From: Gyrodactylus bullatarudis
Taxonomy: Eukaryota; Platyhelminthes; Monogenea; Gyrodactylidea; Gyrodactylidae
Direction of reading: 5' to 3'
Length of the DNA stretch: 64,000 bases
NCBI GenBank assembly: GCA_012064415.1
Contig: SSNU01000081.1
Location: 1-64,000, forward strand
The translations under genes were made by a program, and so were the position numbers. Below, one piece after another: positions 11,300 to 23,600 of the stretch. Positions within the stretch are counted from its first letter, which is position 1; every line of letters starts with the position of its first letter. Below the pieces are notes generated by a model that did no database searches, was not told where the DNA came from, and worked only from the letters and a program-made list of their open reading frames with translations.

Positions 11300-11614
11300 A
11301 AATTTCGGAGATTTTAAGTGATTTTTTTCCTTTGGGGTGATTTTTGGAAAATTTTGGGGAGATTTTAGGAAATTTTTTCCTATTGGGGTGATTTTTGGAA
11401 AATTTTGGGGAGAGTTTAGGAAATTTTTTTCCTATTGGGGTGATTTTTGGAAATTTTAGGGGAGATTTTAGGAAAATTTTTTCCTATTGGGGTGACTTTT
11501 GGAAATTTTTGGGGTGATTTTTGGAAAAATATTTCCTTTGGGGTGATTTTTGGAAATTTTTGGGGTGATTTTTGGAAAAAAAAAAATTCTTGGGGTGTTT
11601 TTTGGAATTAACCC
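11300..11614 (-). repeat. MULE right terminal inverted repeat
   Basis: Pairs with 9960-10164 and has extra tandem units of the GGGGTGATTTTTGG type; it ends GGAATTAACCC. Target duplication TTAATTTTA follows at 11615-11623. Confidence 0.9.
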
Positions 11615-11623
11615 TTAATTTTA

Positions 11624-12580
11624 ATTGGAGATATATTACTGAGGTGTACTTTTCGATCTCTGCACCATTCTCAGTTCGCTATTTCAATAGGAAGATGAAA
11701 ATAGAAAATCGGCAACCTCTCCTCTTGAAAGCTCTTGAAATCTAATTGGATCTGTTGATAATTTATGTGCTAAAGTATAAGTTCTATTTGTTAAAAGACT
11801 CATGAGAAAAGTCCCCCCCTCTCCATTTTTTTCTTGAATTGGTATTCATTTGTTAATATAAAATCATTTTTAACTTGAGATATCTAAGCCTACGTCTAAT
11901 GAAGAAGATACATACGTTTCGGAAGTAATCTCGGTTTCGAAATCAGCTGAATGATTTGATTCAAGAAATAATAAAGAATTAATTGACAAAATAATTCAAA
12001 TTTTATTAATAATTGTAGAAGCGAATTCTCAAAGATTCTAAAACTTGAAGATGCATGTACTTTTAACACCTAGGGTAAATATTCAGGTGTATATATATGT
12101 TATCCGTAAATATAAATAAAAAGAGCATCTTATATCATTGAAAAACACATCATCCATAGAAAGAATTATAATTATACTAGTAATATAAAACTGTAATCCT
12201 TTTGTATCATTTTTTTAGGGTAGAGGGATTAAAGAAATCGGCAGTTATAGACCTTGTTAGTGTCTACATCTTATTTTTCAATACACTTAATCATGAATCT
12301 TTGAAGCAAATTTTCGCAATCTGAAATAAGGACAAAATGGGCATGTTTTTTGTGTGTGTGTGCTCGAAAGATAGATTGATTTTGTCGCTGAGTTGCATCC
12401 AGAAAGAGTATGTAAATTTCATATGTCTTTAGTTGGCTTTTAAAAGGTTCAAACGTTGGAAGAGGGCGCTTGTGCAAAATCATAAAGGTTGAAATTCTAT
12501 GAATTAAGAAATGATTAAAAATCTCGATTATAATTATATATACAATTGTAATTCCAAGATAATTTATCTTGGATTGTCTC
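11624..12580. other. Intergenic, nothing recognised
   Basis: AT-rich spacer between the MULE and a fold-back repeat. The short frame at 12271-12591 has no family resemblance. Confidence 0.45.
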
Positions 12581-12581
12581 C

Positions 12582-12930
12582 ACTTTTTCAACTTTTGAGC
12601 TCAAAACTTTTATGGATTTTAAAGATTTAAAGCAGTTAAATGCAGATATTTAAGATCAGCATTGGACGAAGAATTTGAATTTGGCTGCAGAAAATCGCAG
12701 AAATTCGTGGGAAATCGAAAAATTTGAATTCATTGATTATCACGAAGGGGAATGATCCAAAATTCAAAAGATTAACTTTTCCTTAAAATCAGTAGATTCT
12801 TCTCTACCTCCACGGCAGAATTCGAATTCTTCGTCTAATGCTGATCTCAAATATCTGCATTTAACTGCTTCAAATCTTCAAAATATATAAAAATTTTGAG
12901 CTCAAAAGTTAAAAAAGTGGAAATTCGGGG
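12582..12930. repeat. Fold-back (inverted repeat) element core
   Basis: Two arms, about 12582-12690 and 12815-12925, are inverted copies, sharing TTTTGAGCTCAAAA-type and GCAGTTAAATGCAGATAT-type blocks. The same inner sequence forms the middle of the larger fold-back element at 42.5-43.3 kb. Flanking decayed pieces of the family continue to about 13390. No coding capacity. Confidence 0.75.
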
Positions 12931-13399
12931 CATTTTCAAAATTCGAAAAAGGTCTAATTTTGGTCAGATTGAATTTTTTCAGAAATTTTTTTTAATTTCC
13001 ACAACTTAATGGCTCATTTTATGATGGAAATCGAAAAATGAATGACGTTCCTAAGAAAAATATTGAGTTTTTTGAAAAGAAAATGAATTCTCATCTTCAT
13101 GTCAATTATCACGAAGGGAATTAAGAAATTTAACTTTTTATTTAAAATGATAGGTTAATTGGATTTTTTGTGGCCAAATCCGGAATTTTTTTCTAATTTT
13201 GATCTCAAAGTTTGGTAACGAGAGAACTTCAATAGATCGAAAATTAAAAAACTAGCCTGATTTTTAAAATATTTATGGGGTCATTATATAAATAGTCTAA
13301 CCCTAACTTTCCGGAGAAAAATATTGAATTTTTGTGAAAGTAGCGAATTCTCATCTTCATTTTCAAATTACAAATTTCTATTTGGCCCAAAAATCCCAT

Positions 13400-16300
13400 T
13401 GTTTTAGATGAAAATCTCTAATGATTCAAAAGTGACAGAATGGCCAATAGAAGTTTTTTAGGATCAAGATTCAACAAGAAATCGAAATTCAACTCGTAAA
13501 GTGATAAATCATCATAAGATAATCTAATTTCAATCCACTCTTAAATCAATAAAAATTTTCAGCTCAAATTTCAAAAAATGGTAATTTTCTGTCTAATTGA
13601 AATTTGAAAAATTAACATATTTTTTTTAAATAAGATTTTTTCATCAAACGGTAAAAGTAAGCACTAGGCTGGGGTGAAATTTTTTTTCCTCCGAACAAGT
13701 CACGAGAGTACTTTCATTTCTGACAGAATTTAGTACACAGATTATGTTTTGCATATTTTTAAAGCGTGAAAGTCATTATGGCATTGCCTATTTTTCCCAC
13801 AATATCGCACGGACATGATAAAACAACGAAGTCCATCATTAAGGTTCTCTTGGTGATAAGATTACTATTTTTGAAGATAAAACTTGAGAGATTCATTAGA
13901 TGGCCAAGATATTCCGGATTTTAGTGATTGCGTAGTAAAAATTCATTGAAAGTTGAGCGGCAATTTGAACAATTCTGGATTTTTAAAACTAAATGACATA
14001 ATGGTGAAGCATTTTAGACACATGCTTCAACACAAAATAATGCTTAGAATTGATTGTTCTACCAGAAAAGTTGATAGTAATATAAGGTTAAAAATGTCAC
14101 CCTACCTATTTTTAGTGATCACCATTATCTGAATTCCAAAAAAATCTTTAAAATATTCGAATTCTTGATGAAAATGTGAAATTTCTGTAAAAAAATAGAT
14201 TCCCAACTTATTATTTAGCTGGAACAATATTGTGTAATATTTAGTGATATGGACTCTTCAATCCCTGATATAGCGTGTATATTCGTTAGAAAAACAGGTT
14301 TCAAATTTTGCCTGAATCTCTATAGTAATATATTAATTTATTATCCTAGTTATATACTACGACAGAATCAAATTAATCAAGAAACATCTAAGAAGGAAGT
14401 TAGTCCCCTTCCGGTTTTAAAAATATCTATTCATACAGAATGAAAAGGAGTACATCTTTTGTTTTTACAAAGCGTGGCTCTTCGCCTTTGTTTGCTTGTG
14501 TGTGGTATAAGGGGGTGTTTTCTAGTGAATAGGCCATTTCTAGAGTCATTTATATACAAACTTATATATATAAACTATACTAATAAATAACAAGAGATTC
14601 GTATAAAAAAATGTTACTGTCTTCTCATGAACAGACGACAGATGAGCAAATTCGGGCTAATAAATATATATAAATACAGCTTATATATATGCTTAGGACG
14701 AGAAATGTGTTGGAAGCGCTCAAGCGTTATATCTGACTGGAAAAAAAGAGAAGTGAATAAAGTATTAAGAACACTGAGTACTTCTTTCTATGCAATACAG
14801 AGGAACTCGAACAATTTACTAGTTCCGGTATGGATTTGTTTAGAAACATATTACTTTGAAAGATTTCAATACACAAGGCATGTGTTGCTCTAAAATGAAT
14901 AGAGGGTGGTTGGGGAGGATAAGTTGAGTGAGTTTGGTTAATAAATTCTGAGGAGAAGATCAATTTCCACATGATATTTCCGGTTACAATATGAATACGA
15001 CCATCGAGAAACTAAAGCTGAGTTGAAAATGAAGTTGTAAATCTATGATTTGGGTTTGAGATTTTCTCAAATCCGGATTATGTGGGCCGCTCTAACCATT
15101 TGTCTTTGATCCTTACTGATCTCAGTAATCAGTTATAGCTCAAATTAGATCTAAAATTAATTATTCCAAATCTTTCCTTGTTTCTTCCCTTCATTAAAAC
15201 CGAATTACTTGTCAGATTCATATTTTTTGAAATTGAAAGGAAGTGTTCATATGAGAGGTGAGGGAGGTACCACACTAGGCAAATAATTATGTACTTATTC
15301 ATTTTATTTATTTAGAAACCATCATTTCAACAAAAATATTTATCTTACAGCAGCTCTAGTTAAACCTCGCTTGATCTTTGGATGTGAGAAATTTATTCTA
15401 AGTTTCATTGAGTTAGTAATGGTTCTAGATAAGGCTGATAGTTGGCTATTGGCGAGGCTTCCTCCTATCAACATAATTTTGCATTATTCAGGATCGTAAG
15501 GTAGCAAAAATATTCATTTCAGAATATGAGAAAATTTTTAGTATAGTTATTCATCTTACATAGGAGACCAATCTTGTAGATCGATTTATCTGGTAAAATT
15601 TAAAATTATTAGTTCTACTCAAAATACTTGAATTATTTCTATAAGTCCAAGTGCCATCATGACTGAGGAAAGACTAGAAAAAAAAGAATCCTTCAAGTGG
15701 CCTACACAATGATAACTCAATGATAATAACTGTACGATTGTGGTATTTTAAGAAATGACTCTACTTGATATATGCAAGGAAGGCAAACTGATTTATCGAT
15801 TACTAAAGTTAGGGAAAAACATAAAAATCTCTGAAAAAAAAGTTCTTTAGTTTCAAGGGTGTACCCAGTAGGAGAAAGTAAAAGTAAAAAGAAGAAAGCA
15901 ACATGTCTGAGTTGTATTTCAAGGAAAAGAAAAATCCCAACGTGTAAGAAGCAAAACAATAAATAAATCCATATGTCGTGTGGATGCTTGCATGAAATAA
16001 AAGATTTTATCTTTTTTTATACCTTTCAGGCGTACAATATGAGCAGACAGATATCTTGTTGACCATATGAAAGAATAAGAGTGCTTTTAAGGGAAGGTGT
16101 GTGGGGGGGATACTCTTTAATTTGGATGATGCTCAAAAGGTTTATTATCCTTCAAGTCTGAGAGTTGTAAGAAGTAAGCGTGCATTCTACCAAAATGTAA
16201 TCTTGAGAAGAAATAAAAACTAGCCCCAAGGATATCTTTAATAATGATGTGGAAGTGAAGAATTTCTTGCAAACTTTTGCAGAAATCAAGAGATGAGTAG

Positions 16301-16600
16301 AGGATGAAGAAGAAAGGGAGAAATATGCCCCGAAGGTTTTGCCAACTTGCTTTCTTCTACCCTTTAATTGTACTGAGTTGATTATAGTTACTGTGGAAAC
16401 ACTGTCCCAGTCAAGACAAGAACCACACAAGAGTCAGATTCATCGTTGAGTACACATCTCTTCTGATCTTTAAGATGGATTACTCAAGGAAAAGTAATAA
16501 GTATAAATTTTACATCAATCGAATTTTGAAAACTCAAGTTCAAAAAATGTGCAATTTGGCGCTACTTCGAGATTTGAAATAAAGATGTTAAAGATATTTT
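13400..16600. other. Intergenic, no supported gene
   Basis: Frames at 14249-14443 and 14627-14893 (plus) and 15717-15959 and 16152-16430 (minus) show no recognisable family and have no convincing splice or poly(A) context. I leave them unassigned. Confidence 0.4.
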
Positions 16601-16990
16601 GAAATTCTTTTCACTTTTACGATTTGAAGAATGAAAAAATATGGGTCATTTTTCAAACTTCGATTTGACTTTGAACTCAAAATTTTTATTGATTCGAAAG
16701 TGGGAGTGTGGCCAAAAGATGTTTTTTAGCGATATATCGGCTTTCTTGTCTAATTCTGATCCAAACTCCCACTTTCAAATCAATAAAAATTTTGAGTTCA
16801 AAGTTCGAAAAAATGGGATTTTGGCGCCAAATCGAAATTTCAAAAAGGAAAATATTTTTCATGAAAATAATTTTTTTCTTCAAATCGTAAAAGTGAGCAA
16901 CATGAGTAGGATTCCGAAATATCTTTTATGAAAAAATCGAAGTTTTCGTAAAAACCATAGTTTCTCAACTTCATATCAACCAGCTTTAAT
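16600..16990. repeat. Partial copy of the fold-back family
   Basis: Inverted arms at about 16670-16705 and 16765-16800 (AATTTTTATTGATT block). The right end finishes with the family terminus (CAACTTCATATCAACCAGC). The matching left end is absent, so this copy is truncated. Confidence 0.7.
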
Positions 16991-17574
16991 TCAATGCAAG
17001 GTTTATTTCTAACAGAAAGTTTTATTTCTAGAATCTGAATTTCTTTCTTGAACCTATTTCTTCCTTAGATTATTTTTCTTTGTGAATTAGCTTTTCTTTA
17101 GTAATCGAAACTTTTCAAAATCTTACATCTGAAACTTCAAGTCTTGAAAAGTAACGAATTGTCTAGTGTTAAATAGATTATCCAAAGCTAGTTGACTTGA
17201 AGATAAGAAATTAATATTTTTCTCCAGAAAGTGAGGAGTATGAGCCCATAGATATTGAATTTCGAAAAGGCGCCAAATTTTCACTTTTTTAATGGTAGAT
17301 CTCAAAGTTTTCATTGATTTCAGTAAATTAAAGCTATATTTCGGATCAAAAATTCCGAATTTGGCCGTAAAAAATCCTATCAATCTGCCAATTTTAAAGA
17401 AAAAGTTAAATTTCCTAATCTTGGGTCGATTTTTCACAATAATGACGGTTTTCTACCAGCTTCCTTGAAAAAATATTTCGGTATTTTGCTGATTCAAAAT
17501 GTCGAGACTTAATCATTTTAATTATCTGAAATCATTCAAAAAATAGCCTTACTTTTCAGTTAGATTGAATTTCT

Positions 17575-17596
17575 TTTATTCGGAAATCATTTTATT
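17575..17596 (-). terminator. Two AATAAA poly(A) signals of the liprin-type gene
   Basis: AATAAA hexamers on the minus strand at 17596-17591 and 17580-17575, 40-60 bases after the proposed stop at 17636. They support the terminal exon call. Confidence 0.5.
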
Positions 17597-17635
17597 CAAA
17601 AAGTACTCAAAAAATTATTCAGATTTACTAATATA

Positions 17636-17683
17636 TTATGATAGTGGAATCTGGTGATATCTACTCACTTGAATATCGTTCTC
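17636..17683 (-). CDS. Liprin-type gene, last exon
   Basis: The acceptor is CTTTCTTTCCAG, in phase 0 with the previous exon. It reads ENDIQVSRYHQIPLS and then stops, with AATAAA signals close behind. A GTGAGT after ENDIQ could instead make this a 15-nt microexon, but I found no later exon. Confidence 0.6.
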   Translation of the reverse strand, partial: ENDIQVSRYHQIPLS

Positions 17684-20600
17684 CTGGAAAGAAAGCAAAA
17701 ATTAATTAATTTTTTTTTCTATCAACATATAAACAACTCACACGGTAATCTTCATTGTACGGACATACAAAGAAATCATTCTCTGAACTCTTTTTTTTCT
17801 TACTAAAGAATAATTTCTTTTTGGACTAAAAAGTAAAAGAAATTGATTCAGAATAAATAGTTGGAAATGGTCTTTATCATTATCTCTACTATTGTAGAAC
17901 TCAAACATCTTGCTCTATATGTCAACCCACTTAAGATTATCAGGTTCAAAGAGTTCTTAACTGAGTTATTCTCAAGAGTTTTCCGTTTAGTTTTTAATGA
18001 AATTCCACTTTTGGCTTTCTTTTGAGTACATTACTTGAAGAAGAAGATCGTTAAACAAATTAGAATTACTAACACTGCTGAGAACTACAGTCTTTGAACT
18101 TTGACTATGGATTACTCGTTTATGAGAAAAGGATTTTTCTGTGAACCATGCGAAAAGAGGATTTAAAAAAATGTAATCCAAGACACTGAGAAAATGATTG
18201 AAAATTTACTTTAATTTTCGTTGTCAAAACAAGTGGGACTGATTCCTTCATGGCCATCTGTTTTCTCTCGTACAAATCATCCCCAATGAGGTCTCGAAAT
18301 TTTAAATCCAAATGTTTTTTAATGAGAGCTTTGTTAATGTTTAACATGCTAGCGAATAGGGATGAATTGAAACGATCTTCTAATATCTAAATATATAATA
18401 TTTTCTCATTAGATATCTACTACCAAGTAGTTTGGTAAAAATATGTATATAAAATAAATAGAGAACTAACGAGTAGACCCCCGTGTAAGCCCTTTCCACG
18501 ACAGCTGTAGGCATATTCCTTCAAATCATTATCTTCCAACCAGTTAATTATCATGTATTGTGTCCATAGGGATATTTCCTCTCCTGTATACTTTGACTTT
18601 TCATTATTCCTATTGTTGAGTCGTCCACGGGAATTCATGCTGCCGCCACTAGATGAAAGTGTTATATTCGATGAAGAGCTGATTCCTTCTTCATACGTAG
18701 GGCGGTTATCAGAGTTGGTAAACTCATCGTAGGGATGTCCACCTCGACTACGATGAAAATCAAGCTGCATAGATGTATTCGTGTTTGAGGGAAAAACTCC
18801 AGAATGCTGAGAGCTACACATTAACCCAGAGTCCACGGTGTTCTATGGAAAAGGTTTTAAAAGATTTTTATATTCTTAAAGAGTTTTCTAGTCTTACATT
18901 TTTCTTTAACTCTTGTGAGTTGAACAAGGACTGAGATTGCTTCATCCTTCGAGAGTCTTCTTCAAGAGATTCCCCATCAGAACTGGGTCGAGCATGAAAC
19001 CTGGTCAGGTTGAAATCAATTTTACGTAGAATTTGTATTCCCCTTTTCAGGCTGATGACATGAAATTCATTTGTGATATTCATGAATATCAAATCATCCT
19101 GGTAGAGAAAAAAAAGAAAATTTATTCTAGCAATGTTAAGAATTAACGAGATGAGGATCTAGGATTTTTTTAGGAATTCGGTGCCTACTTCTAAACAACC
19201 AGTGTGTGTGTGTAGATAATGTCAAAACTATGAGAATTACTAATAGGAGATGAACGATGGTTCTGGCTTTGTAGTTAGAGACGTCTACCACTATGAGTTG
19301 AATATTTGACTTCCTTATGTAATTGAAACTTGCTTATCCGATTTCTAACATCTAGGTGTGTGAGAAGGCAATCTCTATCAAGTTAGATTTCATATTGATA
19401 TAGCTACACTATTTTTACACAAATATTCTTCTGAATCCCACAATAAAACAAGCCGATAAGATGTTAAAATAAGAAAACTTCACAAATGCCTTAAATTTTC
19501 AAGCTTTGAGCTCAAATTTTAATGGATTTTGAAGATTTCAAGTAACTAAATTCGAATAATTGGGATAAAACATCGATTAAATATTCCAATTTGAATATAG
19601 AAAGTTAGATAAGTTCGTCAATATCGAGAAATCTGTATAGATATTTCAATTATTGCGAAAGAAAATTAGCTGAAATGATTCAATTTGAACAAGGTTTTTC
19701 TAAAATCCTGAAAATTTAAATCTTTATTCTTCTCAGATATAGACCAAAGTTCTGATCATGTCGAGAGAAAAACTCACAATGGTCATAGTGTTGAGAACAT
19801 AACCGTCGACAAGGTTTATTTCAAAATTGCTTAGATAAACAGTCAATCCAATATTCTCCAACCAAGCTGAAAAGAAGAGTGTTAGTTGTAATGATTTTTT
19901 GGAGAAAGTACATTATCTAAGTTAATATAATAAATTTGACGACCGAGTTAGTTAGCTTCCCGATGAATTAGGAAATTGAATTTTTGACCTTTTGAAATGA
20001 ACCCAAGAAATCAAATTTTTCTTCCTGAAAAAAAGTTTACATCTCTTTCCCGAGATCTGGACTTGTGGTGTCCAGAGAAATTTTACTACAGAAACTAGGA
20101 TATTTTCATACGAAATACATGAATACTCTAAAACGGTTAATTGAATCTTCAATAAAAGATTTTTGCATTTTATAAGTTCTCTGGTTGCCCAGTTCCCAAG
20201 CAAAACACATATCTGAAAATCTGCCGAAAACCCTTCTAATCAAAGAAACAATATATATTGATGCTTTTTAATTTTAGAAATATTTTATAAAGTGATTAAT
20301 TATCTTTCTAAGGGTACCATATTAGTTTGAATTCATTTTGGCTTCGAAGAATAAATTTTTTATTAAAGTTTGATTCCCATTAAACATTATTCATTCATGA
20401 CTTACTCTGAATGTTGAAAGATTTGTGAAGTTCAATATATTTTGACTGAATATTCAAGGACTCCAATGCTTCGACATCCTCAAGGGAGTTCATCTTCATA
20501 TGGAGGAGAAGCTTTTTCAAATGCAATGGATTCTTTATTCCAAGTTCCTAGAAATTGAGATATTTAGGAAATAAAAAAGTTGGTCTCAAGCAAAGTCATC

Positions 20601-23600
20601 ATAGAAACATAATAAGGCCTAATCTGCTCTCAAACAATCTACAATTTTAGTTTAAAGCTATATTTTTACGTGTTTTACGGCATGAAACTTGAGGACCTAG
20701 TAATAACAACCTGTGACTACACTTTACTTGGGAGGTTGAATGTCTAGAAACAGATAACAATTCAAGCCTACTGAGTTTAGATTTGGTTCTATTTATGCCT
20801 GTATAATCCACAGTGTATATGTATTTGTTGCCAGGATTTTTGAAACGTTTTGAGATAAAAAAGTGAGCAATTTTCTCTGGATCTTATGAGTATGGTTGAT
20901 TTTAAACCTCACTTTTCCGAAAGTAATATCCAATTTTAAGAAATATTTTCTATTGCTACTCAAATTTCCATGAAATCTCGAATATCTTTTCAACTTTTCT
21001 TCTCATTAAAATAGTAATCTTGTCATAAAATTACACAAAATCATGACCATATGTCCGTGGTGTAGATTATAGGAAAAATGAGAATCATTCCTGAGATTTT
21101 TATAAAGGCTGTATCGAGTAGCTTAACTGTTTTAATTTTTTAAATCAAAATCTGACAGAACGAGAGTTTATATTTGAATATTGACGAAAAATTGAAAGGC
21201 AATGTATAAAATGTAGGCGTACTTTTTCAAGATCCTTCTTCGAAGCTTTCAGCAAGTGTTCTCCTTTGCTAACACATTTTCTAACATTTGTGACAATGTA
21301 CCCGAGGCCAAGATCATAGAGCCAAGCTGTGATGACATCACGATCCCATAGGCTAAAATCTCTAGAAATGAGAAAATAGTCAATATTTTAGTGGAAATAA
21401 CTTCTATTTCTTTGTGGAATGGATTCTCCCATCAATTTACTTGTTGCCGACATCAAATCAAAACAGTTTTAATCACATTTCCATGGTTGATTTAAGCATT
21501 TAGGTAAAAGACAAGCAATCAAAAATGTCTCATGGAGAGTTATCTACTATTTGAAATCATCTTTCAGTCGGGCGATAAGTAATGAAACAAGAAATTTTAA
21601 AACTCGGAATGTTTTTCTCCTGATAGGAAAAAAATTATTTTTCGAATTTTATAACGTACCATAAGTTATTAGAAGAAAATAAACAATTATCTATTTTATA
21701 ATTCAAGCCAAATTAGGCTACTTCTTGAATTTCAGAAACGCTTCCTATTTTACCCTTTATAGGCTCAAAAAAAAAATTTTTTTCCTGGCTATCCGGAGAA
21801 AAATATTCAGAGTTTTGTAAAAATAGTGAATTCTCATCTTCATATTTCATCACTTATCGTTCGACCCTTTTATGATATTGTTAAGTAAGAGAAAAAAAAT
21901 TCACAAAAACAAATGATAAACTAGTCAGAGTTGAAACAAGTTTCAAATCAAGAAAATATTAGTAAAAGTTGATTTAAGTGGAGTGTAATCGGCCTCTTTC
22001 CAAAGTCTCTGGGCCTTTTTTCAGTAGGTGAGAGGCTTGTAATTTGAGCTCTCTTCATTTTTTAAAGCCAACCAGATTACGGTTGAGGAAGCCATGAAAT
22101 TAACCATCTGCTAAAGTCTTTTACTCTTTGGGAAAAAGGTTCCGATCAAAACTACTTTTACTAATATTTCATAAAAGATTTCAGATAACCATGATTATGA
22201 ATCAAATCAAGCTTTCTCGTTAAGGATTAGCCAATGGGATTAAATCGGAGAGCAGAGATGGATTGGGGCTTTCTTACAAGTTTGGCAAGTTAATTCGATA
22301 TCTTGGCTTAACAAGTTCATTCTTTAGTTTACTCTTGTCAACAAGGGTTCCAAATTTCATGGTACTTTCATTCAGTTCAGAGGTTAATGAACGAACATTT
22401 TCAAAGTGAACATCCCTTCGTGTTGGCTTAAATCGTAACGACATGAAATTTCTCTTCTCAATCGTCTGAGTAGGATGCATGAAATATCTTAGACTATTCG
22501 AGCGAATAATCGGATTTAGTTTAGCTGGTTGATTATAATCGAACGTTATCGTTCGCTTCATTGTCTGAGGTGTGAATGGTGATAGGGGTCGTGTCTTTCT
22601 TGATTCAAGTAATGATTCATCTAAGCCACTGGTAAAATGATTTCAATTGAAAAAATAAAAAGTCAATCATTTAAAGCTGATTGATATGAAGTTGGGAATC
22701 TATGATTTTTACAGAAATCTCAATTTTATCATCTATAATTCGGATTTGTTAAAGATTGTTTTGGAATCCTACTCATGTTGCCCACTTTTACCATTTGAAG
22801 AAAAAAATTCTGAATAAAAATTATTTTTATGAAAGATATGGTCATATATACTCAAAATTTTTATTGATTTGAAAGTGTAAGGGTGATCAAAAGAGTTTTT
22901 CTATGATCAAGATCAGACGAGAAAATCAATTCAACGAATCTTATCTTATGCATAGCCTTATTATCGTTTGGGAACGGAATTTTGATTTTCTGATCATTTT
23001 TACTACTTGAAAATCAATGAAATTTCGATAATTCAAAATCTCTCGAAAATCGACTAACTGTCGATAATTTTACGGTGCAAGCTTTCTTGTCAGATCTTGA
23101 TCATAGAAAAACTCTTTTAATCACCCTTACACTTTCAAATCAATAAAAATTTTGAGTTCAAAGCTCGAAAAAATGGGAATTTGGCGCCAATTGGGAATTT
23201 GAAAAATGACCATATTTTTCATAAAAATAATTTTTATTCAGAATTTTTTTCTTCAAATGGTAAAAGTGGGCAACATGAGTAGGATTCCAAAAAATCTTTA
23301 ACAAATCCGAATTATAGATGATAAAATTGAGATTTCTGTAAAAATCATAGATTCCCAACTTCATATCAACCATCTTTATATAGAATGGAAGCAATTTTAT
23401 GATCAGAATTACTACATGTTTAGAAAAAACTCTGGAGGAAAAAGTAAATGAATATAAAATTATCAAGGAAAGATTTAGAGATGAATTATCAGATTTAATC
23501 AGAAAGTACAAACAGGTTTCTATTACATGTAAAACTTCCAACATGAGGAAAATTATCAACATGAAAGAAAGGACAGTGATAGTTATGCAGTTTTTTTTCA

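Larger units (their letters stand above)
9960..11614 (-). mobile_element. Mutator-like element (MULE) with long repetitive TIRs
   Basis: The 1655-bp element starts GGGTTAA and ends TTAACCC, with a perfect 9-bp target duplication. The terminal inverted repeats are long (about 205 bp left, about 310 bp right). They are built from tandem units of about 60 bp containing CCTATTGGGGTGATTTTTGG; the right side has more units than the left. Inside is a truncated MULE transposase on the minus strand and an inverted partial copy of it. The perfect target duplication suggests a fairly recent insertion, but the broken transposase makes it non-autonomous. Confidence 0.92.
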
